Assembly (NCBI GenBank): GCA_964501415.1
Contig: CAZCSL010000011.1
Location: 1-44,309, forward strand
Source: B1SED10-225 sp964501415
Lineage (GTDB): Bacteria > Bacillota_I > Bacilli_A > Izemoplasmatales > Izemoplasmataceae
Direction of reading: 5' to 3'
Length of the DNA stretch: 44,309 nucleotides
Shown piece by piece: positions 1 through 6,815 of this stretch (within the stretch, counting starts at the first letter, position 1; each line of letters starts with the position of its first letter). The translations under genes were made by a program, and so were the position numbers. Below the pieces are notes generated by a model. It ran no database searches. It had not been told where the DNA came from and saw only the letters and a program-made list of their open reading frames with translations.

Positions 1-1009
1 CACGCACATAAGGACTGTCTAAATCACCGTAATAAAACGTTTCACCTTCACCGACCACCAAACTTAAATTGTGTTCATCGACACCACTTATCCAGCGAAT
101 TAAATCCGCATTGGGCGAATCGATGGTGATGGTTTGTTCATCTTCATCTACGGTAATGCTACTTATTAACGGGGTATCAAGGTCTGTGCGCATCGAGGTG
201 GTGGACAAAAATTTACCATTTAACAAGGTTTCTCTAAATTCTCTTTTATCCATCGCATCCTCTAAAAAGTGGGTTGTATAGGAATAACCAAAGCTACCAA
301 TATGAAAATCATCCGCACTGACGCCATATAACGGACGGTTTGGCATGAGTTCTAACAATAGTCGGTCCCACAACACGCGATCCATATCATAGCGGTCATC
401 TTGATTAGCGATTTCAATACCTGGCATCACTTCTTTGTCAACTTGTTTGATGAGATCCAAATACCACTCCGTGGAGTATTCTCCCTCATCATCGTCATGA
501 TGCGCTCGCCAATAGCGGCCAGGATGAGCCAAAAGACCAATGGAATCGACTTCATCAGCCAAAGCGTTAAACATATCGATTTCATCTAAATCGCTATCTA
601 GGTTAAGGTCTGTGAATAAAGCCGCAATATGGTGTCTGCGGGAAAATTCACTACCCGATATCGCAATCATACCAAGTGATTCTGGGTCTCTTGATTCCCA
701 ATCTTCATGATACGTATCCAACGCTTGCCAAGGATAAGTCACATGATGTCTTAAGGTGGGGTCGTTATCATGGTCCGTTATCGCCAAGGCCCCATAGCCT
801 GCTTCGTGATACATATCGATAACCTCATGGGGTTTATAATTACCATCTGAATTCGTGGTATGGGTATGCAAATTGGCTTTGACAAAATGAATGCTGTCCC
901 AATCAACGCCTTCATAAGGATTATTCAACATAACGGTGTTGCCACCACCACACGCACTTAAAGATAAGGCACCTATAAAGAGTAACGCAATCGCTAATAG
1001 CTTCTTCAT
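1..1009 (-). CDS. PHP-domain metallophosphoesterase-like lipoprotein (partial, 3' end outside window)
   Basis: About 336 codons are visible; the C-terminus lies beyond base 1. The start ATG at 1007-1009 has AAGGAGG upstream. The N-terminus is a lipoprotein signal peptide (MKKLLAIALLFIGALSLSAC, lipobox Cys at residue 20), so the mature protein should be lipid-anchored outside the cell. A PHP domain follows directly, with the metal-ligand pattern intact: LHTHT near the start, TDHD, GSEF, a lone His in HHIAAL, AHPG, and DDFH near the visible end. This resembles CehA/McbA-type PHP proteins, which hydrolyse phosphoesters or related bonds with a trinuclear metal site. The substrate cannot be told. 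The gene appears monocistronic or first in a unit running out of the window. Family is confident; reaction is inferred. Confidence 0.85.
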   Translation of the reverse strand, partial: MKKLLAIALLFIGALSLSACGGGNTVMLNNPYEGVDWDSIHFVKANLHTHTTNSDGNYKPHEVIDMYHEAGYGALAITDHDNDPTLRHHVTYPWQALDTYHEDWESRDPESLGMIAISGSEFSRRHHIAALFTDLNLDSDLDEIDMFNALADEVDSIGLLAHPGRYWRAHHDDDEGEYSTEWYLDLIKQVDKEVMPGIEIANQDDRYDMDRVLWDRLLLELMPNRPLYGVSADDFHIGSFGYSYTTHFLEDAMDKREFRETLLNGKFLSTTSMRTDLDTPLISSITVDEDEQTITIDSPNADLIRWISGVDEHNLSLVVGEGETFYYGDLDSPYVR

Positions 1010-1067
1010 GAAAAAACCTCCTTAGACTAACAGTTCATTATATGTCAAAAGGAGGATTCTTTCAATA

Positions 1068-2018
1068 TTAATTACCATCTGCTTTTTTACCCTTTAGTTT
1101 AATGCGCGGGTCCATATACACTTGTATAATATCAAGAATTAGGCCTGTAAAGAGCGTAATAAAGGTATAAAAGGTACCTAATAAGACCATAGGGGCAAGA
1201 TCGATAACAACCCAATAGCCACCCCCAGGAGAAGGTACAAATATAGAATCGAATAACCACTTAGCAATTCCATTGATATTATACACCTTTTCAACGATAA
1301 AAGAGGTCACAAGCACATACATAAACATAGGCATAATCTCAGGAAAAATAGAAACCGTAGCATCCTTTAAAAAGTGTTTAACAACCACCTGTCTTGTTGA
1401 TAAGCCCTTGGTTCGCAACAACAGTATATAATCACTTTGATAAAGTTCGACTATTTCTCCCCTAACTAAGCGCATAATATGGGCCATTGGGAACCCAGCA
1501 ATAGAAACCACGGGAATGATAAAACCCTTAAGATATTCCCATGTTCCTAAAATATGCCTAGAAGGGTTAATCGGAGGCAGCCATTCTAATTGATAGCCAA
1601 ATACTACAATTAAAACCATTACCAGTATAAAAGCAGGTATGGAACTAAATAGCAAAATAAAACCATTGATCAATTGATCAAACCATGAATCTCTATAGAC
1701 CGCGGCAAGCGCCCCAAGTGAAATGCCCCCAAAAATAAACGTTATCGTAGAAAGAAAAGTAAGGCGAAGCGTTAAAGTAGAGCGTTCCCTCAAAATAGCC
1801 CAAGCAGAATTATCTTTTTTATCGTTGCCCCAATTCCATTCACTAATAATATTTTTTATATAAGTAAAATATTCACCACTTGCTTCAATAAATTTATCCG
1901 ACAAAGGTATATCCCTAAATCTCATTCCTATTATCCGGCCAATATAAAAGAGCACGAGATTAAACAAAAGCAACGTTAAAAATACGCCAACGACTCTTAT
2001 AGATATGTATTTTACCAT
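1068..2018 (-). CDS. Orphan OppB/DppB-type ABC transporter permease
   Basis: The 316-residue protein has about six hydrophobic segments. The inner-membrane permease (BPD_transp_1) EAA loop is readable around GEIVELYQSDYILLLRTKG. The N-terminal helix, an extracytoplasmic loop and the C-terminal DPRIKLKG ending are typical of OppB/DppB subunits that import di- or oligopeptides. I place the start at the second ATG (2016-2018), because GAGAGG lies about 9 nt before it, while the first ATG (2025-2027) touches the Shine-Dalgarno. Such permeases need an OppC partner, two ATPases and a binding protein; none is adjacent in the window. It may pair with a complex encoded elsewhere or be a leftover. The upstream DNA is much more AT-rich than its surroundings, which fits a separate origin. 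Confidence 0.8.
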   Translation of the reverse strand: MVKYISIRVVGVFLTLLLFNLVLFYIGRIIGMRFRDIPLSDKFIEASGEYFTYIKNIISEWNWGNDKKDNSAWAILRERSTLTLRLTFLSTITFIFGGISLGALAAVYRDSWFDQLINGFILLFSSIPAFILVMVLIVVFGYQLEWLPPINPSRHILGTWEYLKGFIIPVVSIAGFPMAHIMRLVRGEIVELYQSDYILLLRTKGLSTRQVVVKHFLKDATVSIFPEIMPMFMYVLVTSFIVEKVYNINGIAKWLFDSIFVPSPGGGYWVVIDLAPMVLLGTFYTFITLFTGLILDIIQVYMDPRIKLKGKKADGN

Positions 2019-2187
2019 TGCTATCATCCTCTCAGTATTTCATCATAGAATTAATTTTATTTATTTTTTTTATTATTATATTTACCTTTTACCTCATTCT
2101 TATTTTAATTTATTAATGTATGCATTTATTTCTATTCTAATTCATTATTTATAAAAGTCAAGGGTAAATTGTAATTATCTTATGAAA

Positions 2188-2222
2188 TAAAAAAAGATTC
2201 TCACTCTGTGGATCTTTAAAAA
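2188..2222 (-). terminator. Intrinsic terminator after decayed gene end
   Basis: Minus-strand RNA would fold AAAGAT with ATCTTT, with inner CAC/GTG pairing, followed by a T run. It lies at the stop codon of the remnant reading frame at 2216-2314, so it looks like the terminator of a gene that has mostly been lost. Confidence 0.5.
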
Positions 2223-2314
2223 GGAGACAAGTAAATACGATTTTTCTCCTTCCAAACACCGCCTTTTTTTGAAAAATCAAACATCAAGCGCCTACCATAT
2301 AACGGAATAGCAAC
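2216..2314 (-). pseudogene. Possible C-terminal remnant of an unrecognised gene
   Basis: A minus-strand frame of 32 codons reads VAIPLYGRRLMFDFSKKGG and continues to a TAA. It has protein-like composition but no start codon context; an in-frame TGA lies just upstream at 2315-2317, with further readable codons before it. An intrinsic terminator sits exactly at its end. The family is not recognised. It could also be a chance frame. Confidence 0.25.
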
Positions 2315-2542
2315 TCAATAAAAATATGTTATCCTGGCTAGATAAAGGCATTATTAATGCTTTTTAGGTTATGGATATATTTTGTAAAAGGTGGTAACAA
2401 TCATAATTTGTCACAATCATTAAAGTGGAACTTATCTATAGGCCTTAAGCAATATATTTCCTTCGTTATATTGGTACTTGATGCAAGTAGAATGTTAGAA
2501 CTTGTCGGACCATTAAAACAAAAGCAATCAAAATTTTTCATC

Positions 2543-3823
2543 TTATCTTGATTTTAACCGACGCTGTTTAGCATCGGATTCTACTACCGACATCCATAAA
2601 AATATCGAGACCAAAAACAAGGGGTGATAATAAATAGCCGTAAAGATACCTTGAACCAATAACGCGACGATCAAGATTGAAAATACCGTTATTCGAAGTT
2701 CTTTTTCGCTTTCTAAAATCAATCTAATCTTGCGATACTGTAAATACATAAAAGCCAAAAATCCTAGGGTCCCCATACTCATCGTTTTAAAAAATAGGTT
2801 TTGAAAATCCAGTGATGTAATATCGCCATCTAACAAAATGGCCATATGATAAAGTCCTCCTCTACCCAAAATAGGGTGTGACAAAACCAATTCATAGCTT
2901 TTTATGATTGTTGAGATAAAGCGGCTCCAAGCACTGGGAATATCCATGACCATCAGTAACATGCGTGTAAAGGATGCGGTTGGGATAGTCAAATCCAAAA
3001 GCAAAGGCAATAAAACAAGACCGGCAAGCATATAACTAATGGTTTTAAAATAGCTTTTTTCGTTTCTATAAAAATAGATAAGCATCCCTATCATAACGAC
3101 AAGCCCGCTAAAAATTGATGGGATGTGGGCACTTAGTAAAAGACCGATAAATGCGATTAGCCAAGTCATCATCGTGAAATATAAATAACGACTTTTTAAA
3201 GTAAAAAGCGCACCTAAAGGGATCACCATAACATAGATAAAGGGGTATTCATACCACTGTGCCCACGCTAACGATATAGTGGCTTCTAAAAACGAAGTGG
3301 CATCCATTAAAGCTAGGCTTACTTGTTGGATAAAAAGCACCCAAGCACTAATCATAAACACAAATGATAGTTTTATAATGAAGGGTTTAGTTGCATCGAT
3401 GGTATTGACGAAATAAAGATAAAGCAAAAATATGATCCCGAGCAACAAAAGCCCTTGTAAGCCTAAAAGTAATTGTTCTGCATTAAACAGCGATAAGGCT
3501 GCCGCATCAAACAAAAAGAACAAACCCAGACCCAATGAACCAAAACGTCTCGCCTTTCGGTACTTATAAAAATCAAATATCAATAAAACACCGAGCAAAC
3601 CAATATAAATATAAAAATAAATTAACGTATCACTTGCGTTTGAACTGATGAACGGACTCAAAACGATTAAAGGGATAAAATAACTAAAATCACGGCGTTT
3701 GTTTAAAAGATAAAAGCCCACGAATAAAAACGCACCATAAGCAACGTAGGGAATGTTTAAGAAAAAAGTGGTTAAAACCAATAAAGCTAACGTTAAAACA
3801 TAATGAACATACGTGCGTTTCAT
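2543..3823 (-). CDS. O-antigen ligase/polymerase-like polytopic membrane protein
   Basis: The 426-residue protein is almost entirely hydrophobic, with about 11-12 predicted membrane spans. Near residues 315-360 it carries a motif typical of the Wzy_C/O-antigen ligase family: SHPILGRGGLYH followed by a large loop and then a Q-N-L-F-F...G-T-L-G-F helix. Family members transfer or polymerise undecaprenyl-linked glycans outside the membrane. In a low-GC Gram-positive or Mollicute-like cell this would act on a surface or capsular polysaccharide rather than LPS. No glycosyltransferases are adjacent, so the substrate is unknown. The ATG at 3821-3823 has GAGGTGAG upstream and an extended -10 promoter lies about 20 nt before it. 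Subfamily assignment is moderate because these proteins diverge quickly. Confidence 0.65.
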   Translation of the reverse strand: MKRTYVHYVLTLALLVLTTFFLNIPYVAYGAFLFVGFYLLNKRRDFSYFIPLIVLSPFISSNASDTLIYFYIYIGLLGVLLIFDFYKYRKARRFGSLGLGLFFLFDAAALSLFNAEQLLLGLQGLLLLGIIFLLYLYFVNTIDATKPFIIKLSFVFMISAWVLFIQQVSLALMDATSFLEATISLAWAQWYEYPFIYVMVIPLGALFTLKSRYLYFTMMTWLIAFIGLLLSAHIPSIFSGLVVMIGMLIYFYRNEKSYFKTISYMLAGLVLLPLLLDLTIPTASFTRMLLMVMDIPSAWSRFISTIIKSYELVLSHPILGRGGLYHMAILLDGDITSLDFQNLFFKTMSMGTLGFLAFMYLQYRKIRLILESEKELRITVFSILIVALLVQGIFTAIYYHPLFLVSIFLWMSVVESDAKQRRLKSR

Positions 3824-3841
3824 GCGCTCACCTCAAGTAGC

Positions 3842-3850
3842 ATTATAGCA
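3842..3850 (-). promoter_or_regulatory. Extended -10 promoter of the O-antigen-ligase-like gene
   Basis: The minus strand reads TATGCTATAATGC, a perfect TGnTATAAT extended -10. No good -35 is visible because that position falls in the rplT terminator. The implied leader is very short. Confidence 0.6.
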
Positions 3851-3876
3851 TAAAAAAAAGCAGTATTAACTGCTTT
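3851..3876 (-). terminator. Terminator of infC-rpmI-rplT
   Basis: Minus-strand hairpin AAAGCAGT/ACTGCTTT with a TAAT loop followed by a run of T. It overlaps the rplT stop codon. Confidence 0.85.
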
Positions 3877-4450
3877 ATTTTAGTAGTAGTTCAATTAATT
3901 CTGCCTTTTTGAGCGCAGAATAACCACTTAAGTCTTTTTCTTTACAAAGGTCTTTTAACTCTGCAACGGTCAAATCTTCTAAGCTTGATTTAGTGAGCTT
4001 AGGTTCTGGCTTAGCCGCTTTTGTTTCTTTAGGTTGTTCTTTTGGTTTTTCTGTTTTGGGTTGTTCGGCTTTTGGTTCTTCAGGTTTTATTTTACCTTCT
4101 AAGCCTTTTTTTGCGGTTTCAACTAAAACTTTGAACCCTTCTTCGTCATTGACAGCAATATCAGCCATCATCTTGCGGTTGACTTGTACGCCGGCTTTTT
4201 TAAGGCCATTGATCATTTGTGAATAAGAAAGATCATACCCTCTAGCCGCAGCGTTGATACGGCTGATCCACAGTTTTCTAAAGTTGCTTTTGCGTTTCTT
4301 ACGATCACGGTAGCTATAAGCCAGTGAATGCATGACTTGTTCGTGAGCGGTTTTATACAATAAATGTTTGGACCCATGATACCCTTTTGCAAGTTTCAAG
4401 ATGCGTTTACGGCGTCTGCGGGCCAGGGTGCCTACTTTTACTCTTGGCAT
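3875..4450 (-). CDS. rplT: 50S ribosomal protein L20 with C-terminal SAP-like extension
   Basis: Residues 1 to about 118 are a normal L20 (MPRVKVGTLARRRRKRILKL, then the GSKHLLYKTAHEQV and RDRKKRKSNFRKLWI segments). L20 binds 23S rRNA early in 50S assembly and, in Bacillota, represses its own operon. The protein does not stop there: residues about 119-152 are a linker rich in Pro, Lys and Glu, and residues about 156-191 form a compact helical unit (SLEDLTVAELKDLCKEKDLS, then YSALKKAELIELLLK) with the pattern of SAP/Rho-N nucleic-acid-binding domains. Total length is 191 against the usual 115-120. The frame is continuous with one stop and a terminator at its end, so this is a real fusion. It is the third gene after infC and rpmI; AGGAGG precedes the ATG. 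Function of the extension is inferred only. Confidence 0.97.
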   Translation of the reverse strand: MPRVKVGTLARRRRKRILKLAKGYHGSKHLLYKTAHEQVMHSLAYSYRDRKKRKSNFRKLWISRINAAARGYDLSYSQMINGLKKAGVQVNRKMMADIAVNDEEGFKVLVETAKKGLEGKIKPEEPKAEQPKTEKPKEQPKETKAAKPEPKLTKSSLEDLTVAELKDLCKEKDLSGYSALKKAELIELLLK

Positions 4451-4474
4451 ATTATTCCTCCTATAATACGGTTT

Positions 4475-4675
4475 TTATTTGGTGTTGGTAAGTTGTTTCT
4501 TGATGCGTTTTTCATCGCTTTTATCGATGAAACCGGCGCTGCGGTTGTTGCGGATTGCTTTTTTAGACTTATTGCCTTTTAAGTGATTCCGATTGGCACG
4601 AGAAACCTTGATTTTTCCAGTGCCCGTTTTTTTAACGCGTTTTTTAGTACCTGAGTGCGTTCTCATTTTAGGCAT
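4475..4675 (-). CDS. rpmI: 50S ribosomal protein L35
   Basis: A 66-residue, strongly basic protein with the L35 signature MPKMRTHSGTKKRVKKTGTG at the N-terminus and an NHLKGNKSKKAIR core. Length matches the family. It lies between infC and rplT, the conserved order in Bacillota, and has AAGGAGG before the ATG. It is a late-assembling component of the large subunit and should be co-regulated with L20 through the leader upstream of infC. Confidence 0.97.
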   Translation of the reverse strand: MPKMRTHSGTKKRVKKTGTGKIKVSRANRNHLKGNKSKKAIRNNRSAGFIDKSDEKRIKKQLTNTK

Positions 4676-4691
4676 GAGAAATTCCTCCTTA

Positions 4692-5225
4692 TTATTCTTT
4701 TTTCGGGGTGAGGGTCATCACCATGGTGCGACCATCTTGTTTCGGATGACTTTCAACTTGTCCCAAATCTTCACATTGTTTGGCAAAATCCATCATCACA
4801 TCTCGACCGCGATTGGTATGAGCCATTTCGCGTCCTCTAAAACGAATGGACAGTTTAAGTTTATCGCCATCTTCTAAGAACTTCCGTCCCTTTTTGAGCT
4901 TTGTGTCAAAATCATGTTTTTCAATTTTTGGAGACAAACGCAGTTCTTTTAATTGCATAATATTTTGTTTTTTCTTCGCTTCACGAGCTTTTTTCTGTTG
5001 TTCGTAGCGATACTTGTTGTAATCCATAAACTTAGCAACTGGGGGTTTGGCATTAGGTGCGACCAAAACCAAATCAAGTTCACGGCTATACGCTATGTCC
5101 AATGCTTCATTGCGTGTTTTGACACCAATTTGCTCACCGGTGTCACTAATCACCATGACTTCCTTAGCACGGATATCTTCATTGACGATACCATTGCTTT
5201 TCTTTTTGTCAGGCTTTTTTCTAAT
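4692..5225 (-). CDS. infC: Translation initiation factor IF-3 (AUU start)
   Basis: The 177-residue protein has the IF3 N-domain (IVNEDIRAKEVMVI, ending in PPVAKFMDYNKYRYE), a lysine-rich linker and the IF3 C-domain (KELRLSPKIEKHDFDTKLKK, then RFRGREM). IF3 binds the 30S subunit and checks the start codon-tRNA match. I chose an ATT start at 5223-5225: it follows AGGAGGTGACAAAG, gives the normal family N-terminus, and AUU is the classic infC start by which IF3 limits its own synthesis. The frame stays open to an ATG at 5301-5303, but those extra 26 codons lie inside the leader hairpins and are not protein-like. First gene of infC-rpmI-rplT. Confidence 0.95.
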   Translation of the reverse strand: MRKKPDKKKSNGIVNEDIRAKEVMVISDTGEQIGVKTRNEALDIAYSRELDLVLVAPNAKPPVAKFMDYNKYRYEQQKKAREAKKKQNIMQLKELRLSPKIEKHDFDTKLKKGRKFLEDGDKLKLSIRFRGREMAHTNRGRDVMMDFAKQCEDLGQVESHPKQDGRTMVMTLTPKKE

Positions 5226-5388
5226 CTTTGTCACCTCCTGGTTTTTTTGGCAGAAACCATAAAAAAGTGCGGGTACGTTAAGGTACCCACACATAAATAA
5301 CAAACATTCGTTATTTAGTAGCGTCTACCTACCGATTTTATCGATCAGGTGAGAGTGGGTACTCTGCTTTCCACCAATTTTCTAACAA
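5226..5388 (-). ncRNA. L20-type ribosomal protein leader (infC operon attenuator)
   Basis: About 160 nt separate the promoter from infC. The RNA contains a terminator hairpin (5260-5292) and, further 5', the segment GUACCCAC (5355-5362), which is perfectly complementary to GUGGGUAC in the 5' arm of the terminator (5283-5290). The two structures exclude each other. Another small hairpin AAATAAC/GTTATTT lies between. This is the architecture of the L20 leader of low-GC Gram-positives, in which L20 binding favours termination. Assignment rests on position and visible pairing, not on a covariance-model score. Confidence 0.75.
5260..5292 (-). terminator. Attenuator terminator in infC leader
   Basis: Stem GTGTGGGTAC/GTACCCGCAC (10 bp, one GU pair), loop CTTAAC, followed by TTTTTT. 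It sits upstream of infC and competes with an antiterminator formed with 5355-5362. Confidence 0.85.
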
Positions 5389-5416
5389 ATTATATCACAT
5401 TAACCTCGTTTGTCAA
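5389..5416 (-). promoter_or_regulatory. SigA-type promoter of infC-rpmI-rplT
   Basis: Perfect TTGACA (5411-5416) and TATAAT (5389-5394) separated by 16 nt on the minus strand, about 165 nt before the infC start, leaving room for the leader. It lies just after glmU. Confidence 0.9.
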
Positions 5417-5429
5417 GCAAAGATGGTTA

Positions 5430-6815
5430 TTATTTGCCGTTGTTTTTCGGCTTGGCTTTGATTAGGTTAGAAGCGTAATCCGCTTTGTTAATTTGGCGAT
5501 TTCTAGCGATCGCAAGTGAGCCTTCAGGCACATCTTCTGTAACGGTTGAACCCGCTGCAATAAAGACGTTATCACCGATGGTAATCGGGGCTACCATATT
5601 GGTGTTGCATCCAACAAAAACATGATTACCAATCTTGGTCTTGTGTTTTTCTTTACCATCATAATTAACCGTAATCGCCCCACAACCAAAATTGACGTTA
5701 TGGCCTACTTCACTATCGCCAAGATAAGCTAGATGGGCAGCATTGGTTTCATTGCCCGTCGTGGTTTTTTTCACTTCTACAAAGTTACCAATGCGGTTTT
5801 TAGCACCAATCACCGTACCGTTTCGCAAGTGGGCAAAAGGACCGATGGTTGAGGCTTCTTGTACGGTCGAATCATAAATCAAAGAATGCCTGACCCTGAC
5901 GTTATGGTCAATCTTGCCATTATGAATTTCAGTATTCGGGCCAATTTCTGCTCCGGCTTTAATGGTGGAATCTCCAGTGATGGTGGTATTGGGATTGATG
6001 ATGACGTTTCCATCGATGCGTACATTATGGCCAATGGTAATGGTTTCAGGGTTAATCATCGAGACGCCATTCAACATATGATGACGATTGATTTGCTCTC
6101 TTAGATATTTTTCTGCTTCACTGATGGCAACCAAATCATTAACGCCCATCAGTTTTATGGTATCCGAAATATTATGGGTTCCCACGTGATGATCTTTTTG
6201 CAAAATTTCTACGATGTCGGTGAGGTAATACTCTGCTTTCTTGGCATCTTTTTTAATCTGCGAAATCGCCTTAAACAATAAGCCATTATTCACCGCATAA
6301 ATACCGGTATTGATTTCTTTGATTTCACGTTGCACAGGCGTGCAGTTTACTTCTTCTACAATTGCTTCTATTTTGCCGTAATCATCTCTGATAATCCTAC
6401 CGTATCCACTGGGATCATCTACCGTGGTGGTCACCACGGTTAAATCATAAGCGCCTTGTTCATGCGCATCAATGACCTCATCGATGGCTTGTTCGTCAAT
6501 CAAGGGCATATCGCCAAGCAAAATCAACGTCGTAGCATCTTGACCTTTTAGTAAATCTTGGGCCATCAAAGCCGCATGACCCGTGCCGAGTTGTTCTTCT
6601 TGCACGGCGTATTGTACGCGGTCTTTTAAAATATCTTGAATTATTTCTTTTTTGTGGCCCACCACGACAACCGCATCGTCTAAGACGCTTTTTTCAATAC
6701 TCTCAACGATGTATTGAATCATCGGTTTTTTCAAAATCGGAAAAGCACATTTGGGTAAATCGGTTTTCATGCGGGTCCCTTTTCCCGCCGCTAAAACCAA
6801 GGCATTACGCTTCAT
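5430..6815 (-). CDS. glmU: Bifunctional UDP-N-acetylglucosamine pyrophosphorylase / glucosamine-1-phosphate N-acetyltransferase
   Basis: The 461-residue protein has the N-terminal uridylyltransferase domain (ALVLAAGKGTRMKTDLPK signature, then EEQLGTGHA) and a C-terminal left-handed beta-helix of hexapeptide repeats with the acetyl-CoA-binding NFGCGAITVNYDG segment. It makes GlcNAc-1-P and then UDP-GlcNAc from glucosamine-1-P. Length is normal. I place the start at the ATG at 6813-6815 (MKRNALVLAAG), which follows GGATGTGAT, close to a full Shine-Dalgarno. An ATG at 6828-6830 is in frame but has no Shine-Dalgarno. It overlaps the end of glmM by 11 nt and is the last gene of glmS-glmM-glmU. Confidence 0.96.
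   Translation of the reverse strand: MKRNALVLAAGKGTRMKTDLPKCAFPILKKPMIQYIVESIEKSVLDDAVVVVGHKKEIIQDILKDRVQYAVQEEQLGTGHAALMAQDLLKGQDATTLILLGDMPLIDEQAIDEVIDAHEQGAYDLTVVTTTVDDPSGYGRIIRDDYGKIEAIVEEVNCTPVQREIKEINTGIYAVNNGLLFKAISQIKKDAKKAEYYLTDIVEILQKDHHVGTHNISDTIKLMGVNDLVAISEAEKYLREQINRHHMLNGVSMINPETITIGHNVRIDGNVIINPNTTITGDSTIKAGAEIGPNTEIHNGKIDHNVRVRHSLIYDSTVQEASTIGPFAHLRNGTVIGAKNRIGNFVEVKKTTTGNETNAAHLAYLGDSEVGHNVNFGCGAITVNYDGKEKHKTKIGNHVFVGCNTNMVAPITIGDNVFIAAGSTVTEDVPEGSLAIARNRQINKADYASNLIKAKPKNNGK

Larger units (their letters stand above)
2019..2542. other. AT-rich intergenic region with gene remnants
   Basis: This is the only long gap. About 2030-2200 is extremely AT-rich and contains a TATAAT on the minus strand (2075-2080) that could serve the orphan permease. 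A minus-strand gene end and its terminator sit at 2188-2314. On the plus strand an open frame of about 64 codons (2357-2551) has no convincing Shine-Dalgarno, is not recognised, and runs into the end of the convergent gene at 2543. I treat it as chance or debris. Confidence 0.6.

Noticed and set aside
2357..2551. Plus-strand open frame of 64 codons in the AT-rich gap
   Set aside because: No Shine-Dalgarno, no recognised motif, composition follows the AT-rich gap, and it runs into the end of a convergent gene.
4593..4877. Plus-strand frame opposite rpmI/infC
   Set aside because: It is the antisense shadow of two well-conserved ribosomal/translation genes.
5226..5303. N-terminal extension of IF3 to an ATG at 5301-5303
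   Set aside because: The extra 26 codons fall in the attenuator hairpin; the ATT with AGGAGGTGA gives the normal N-terminus.
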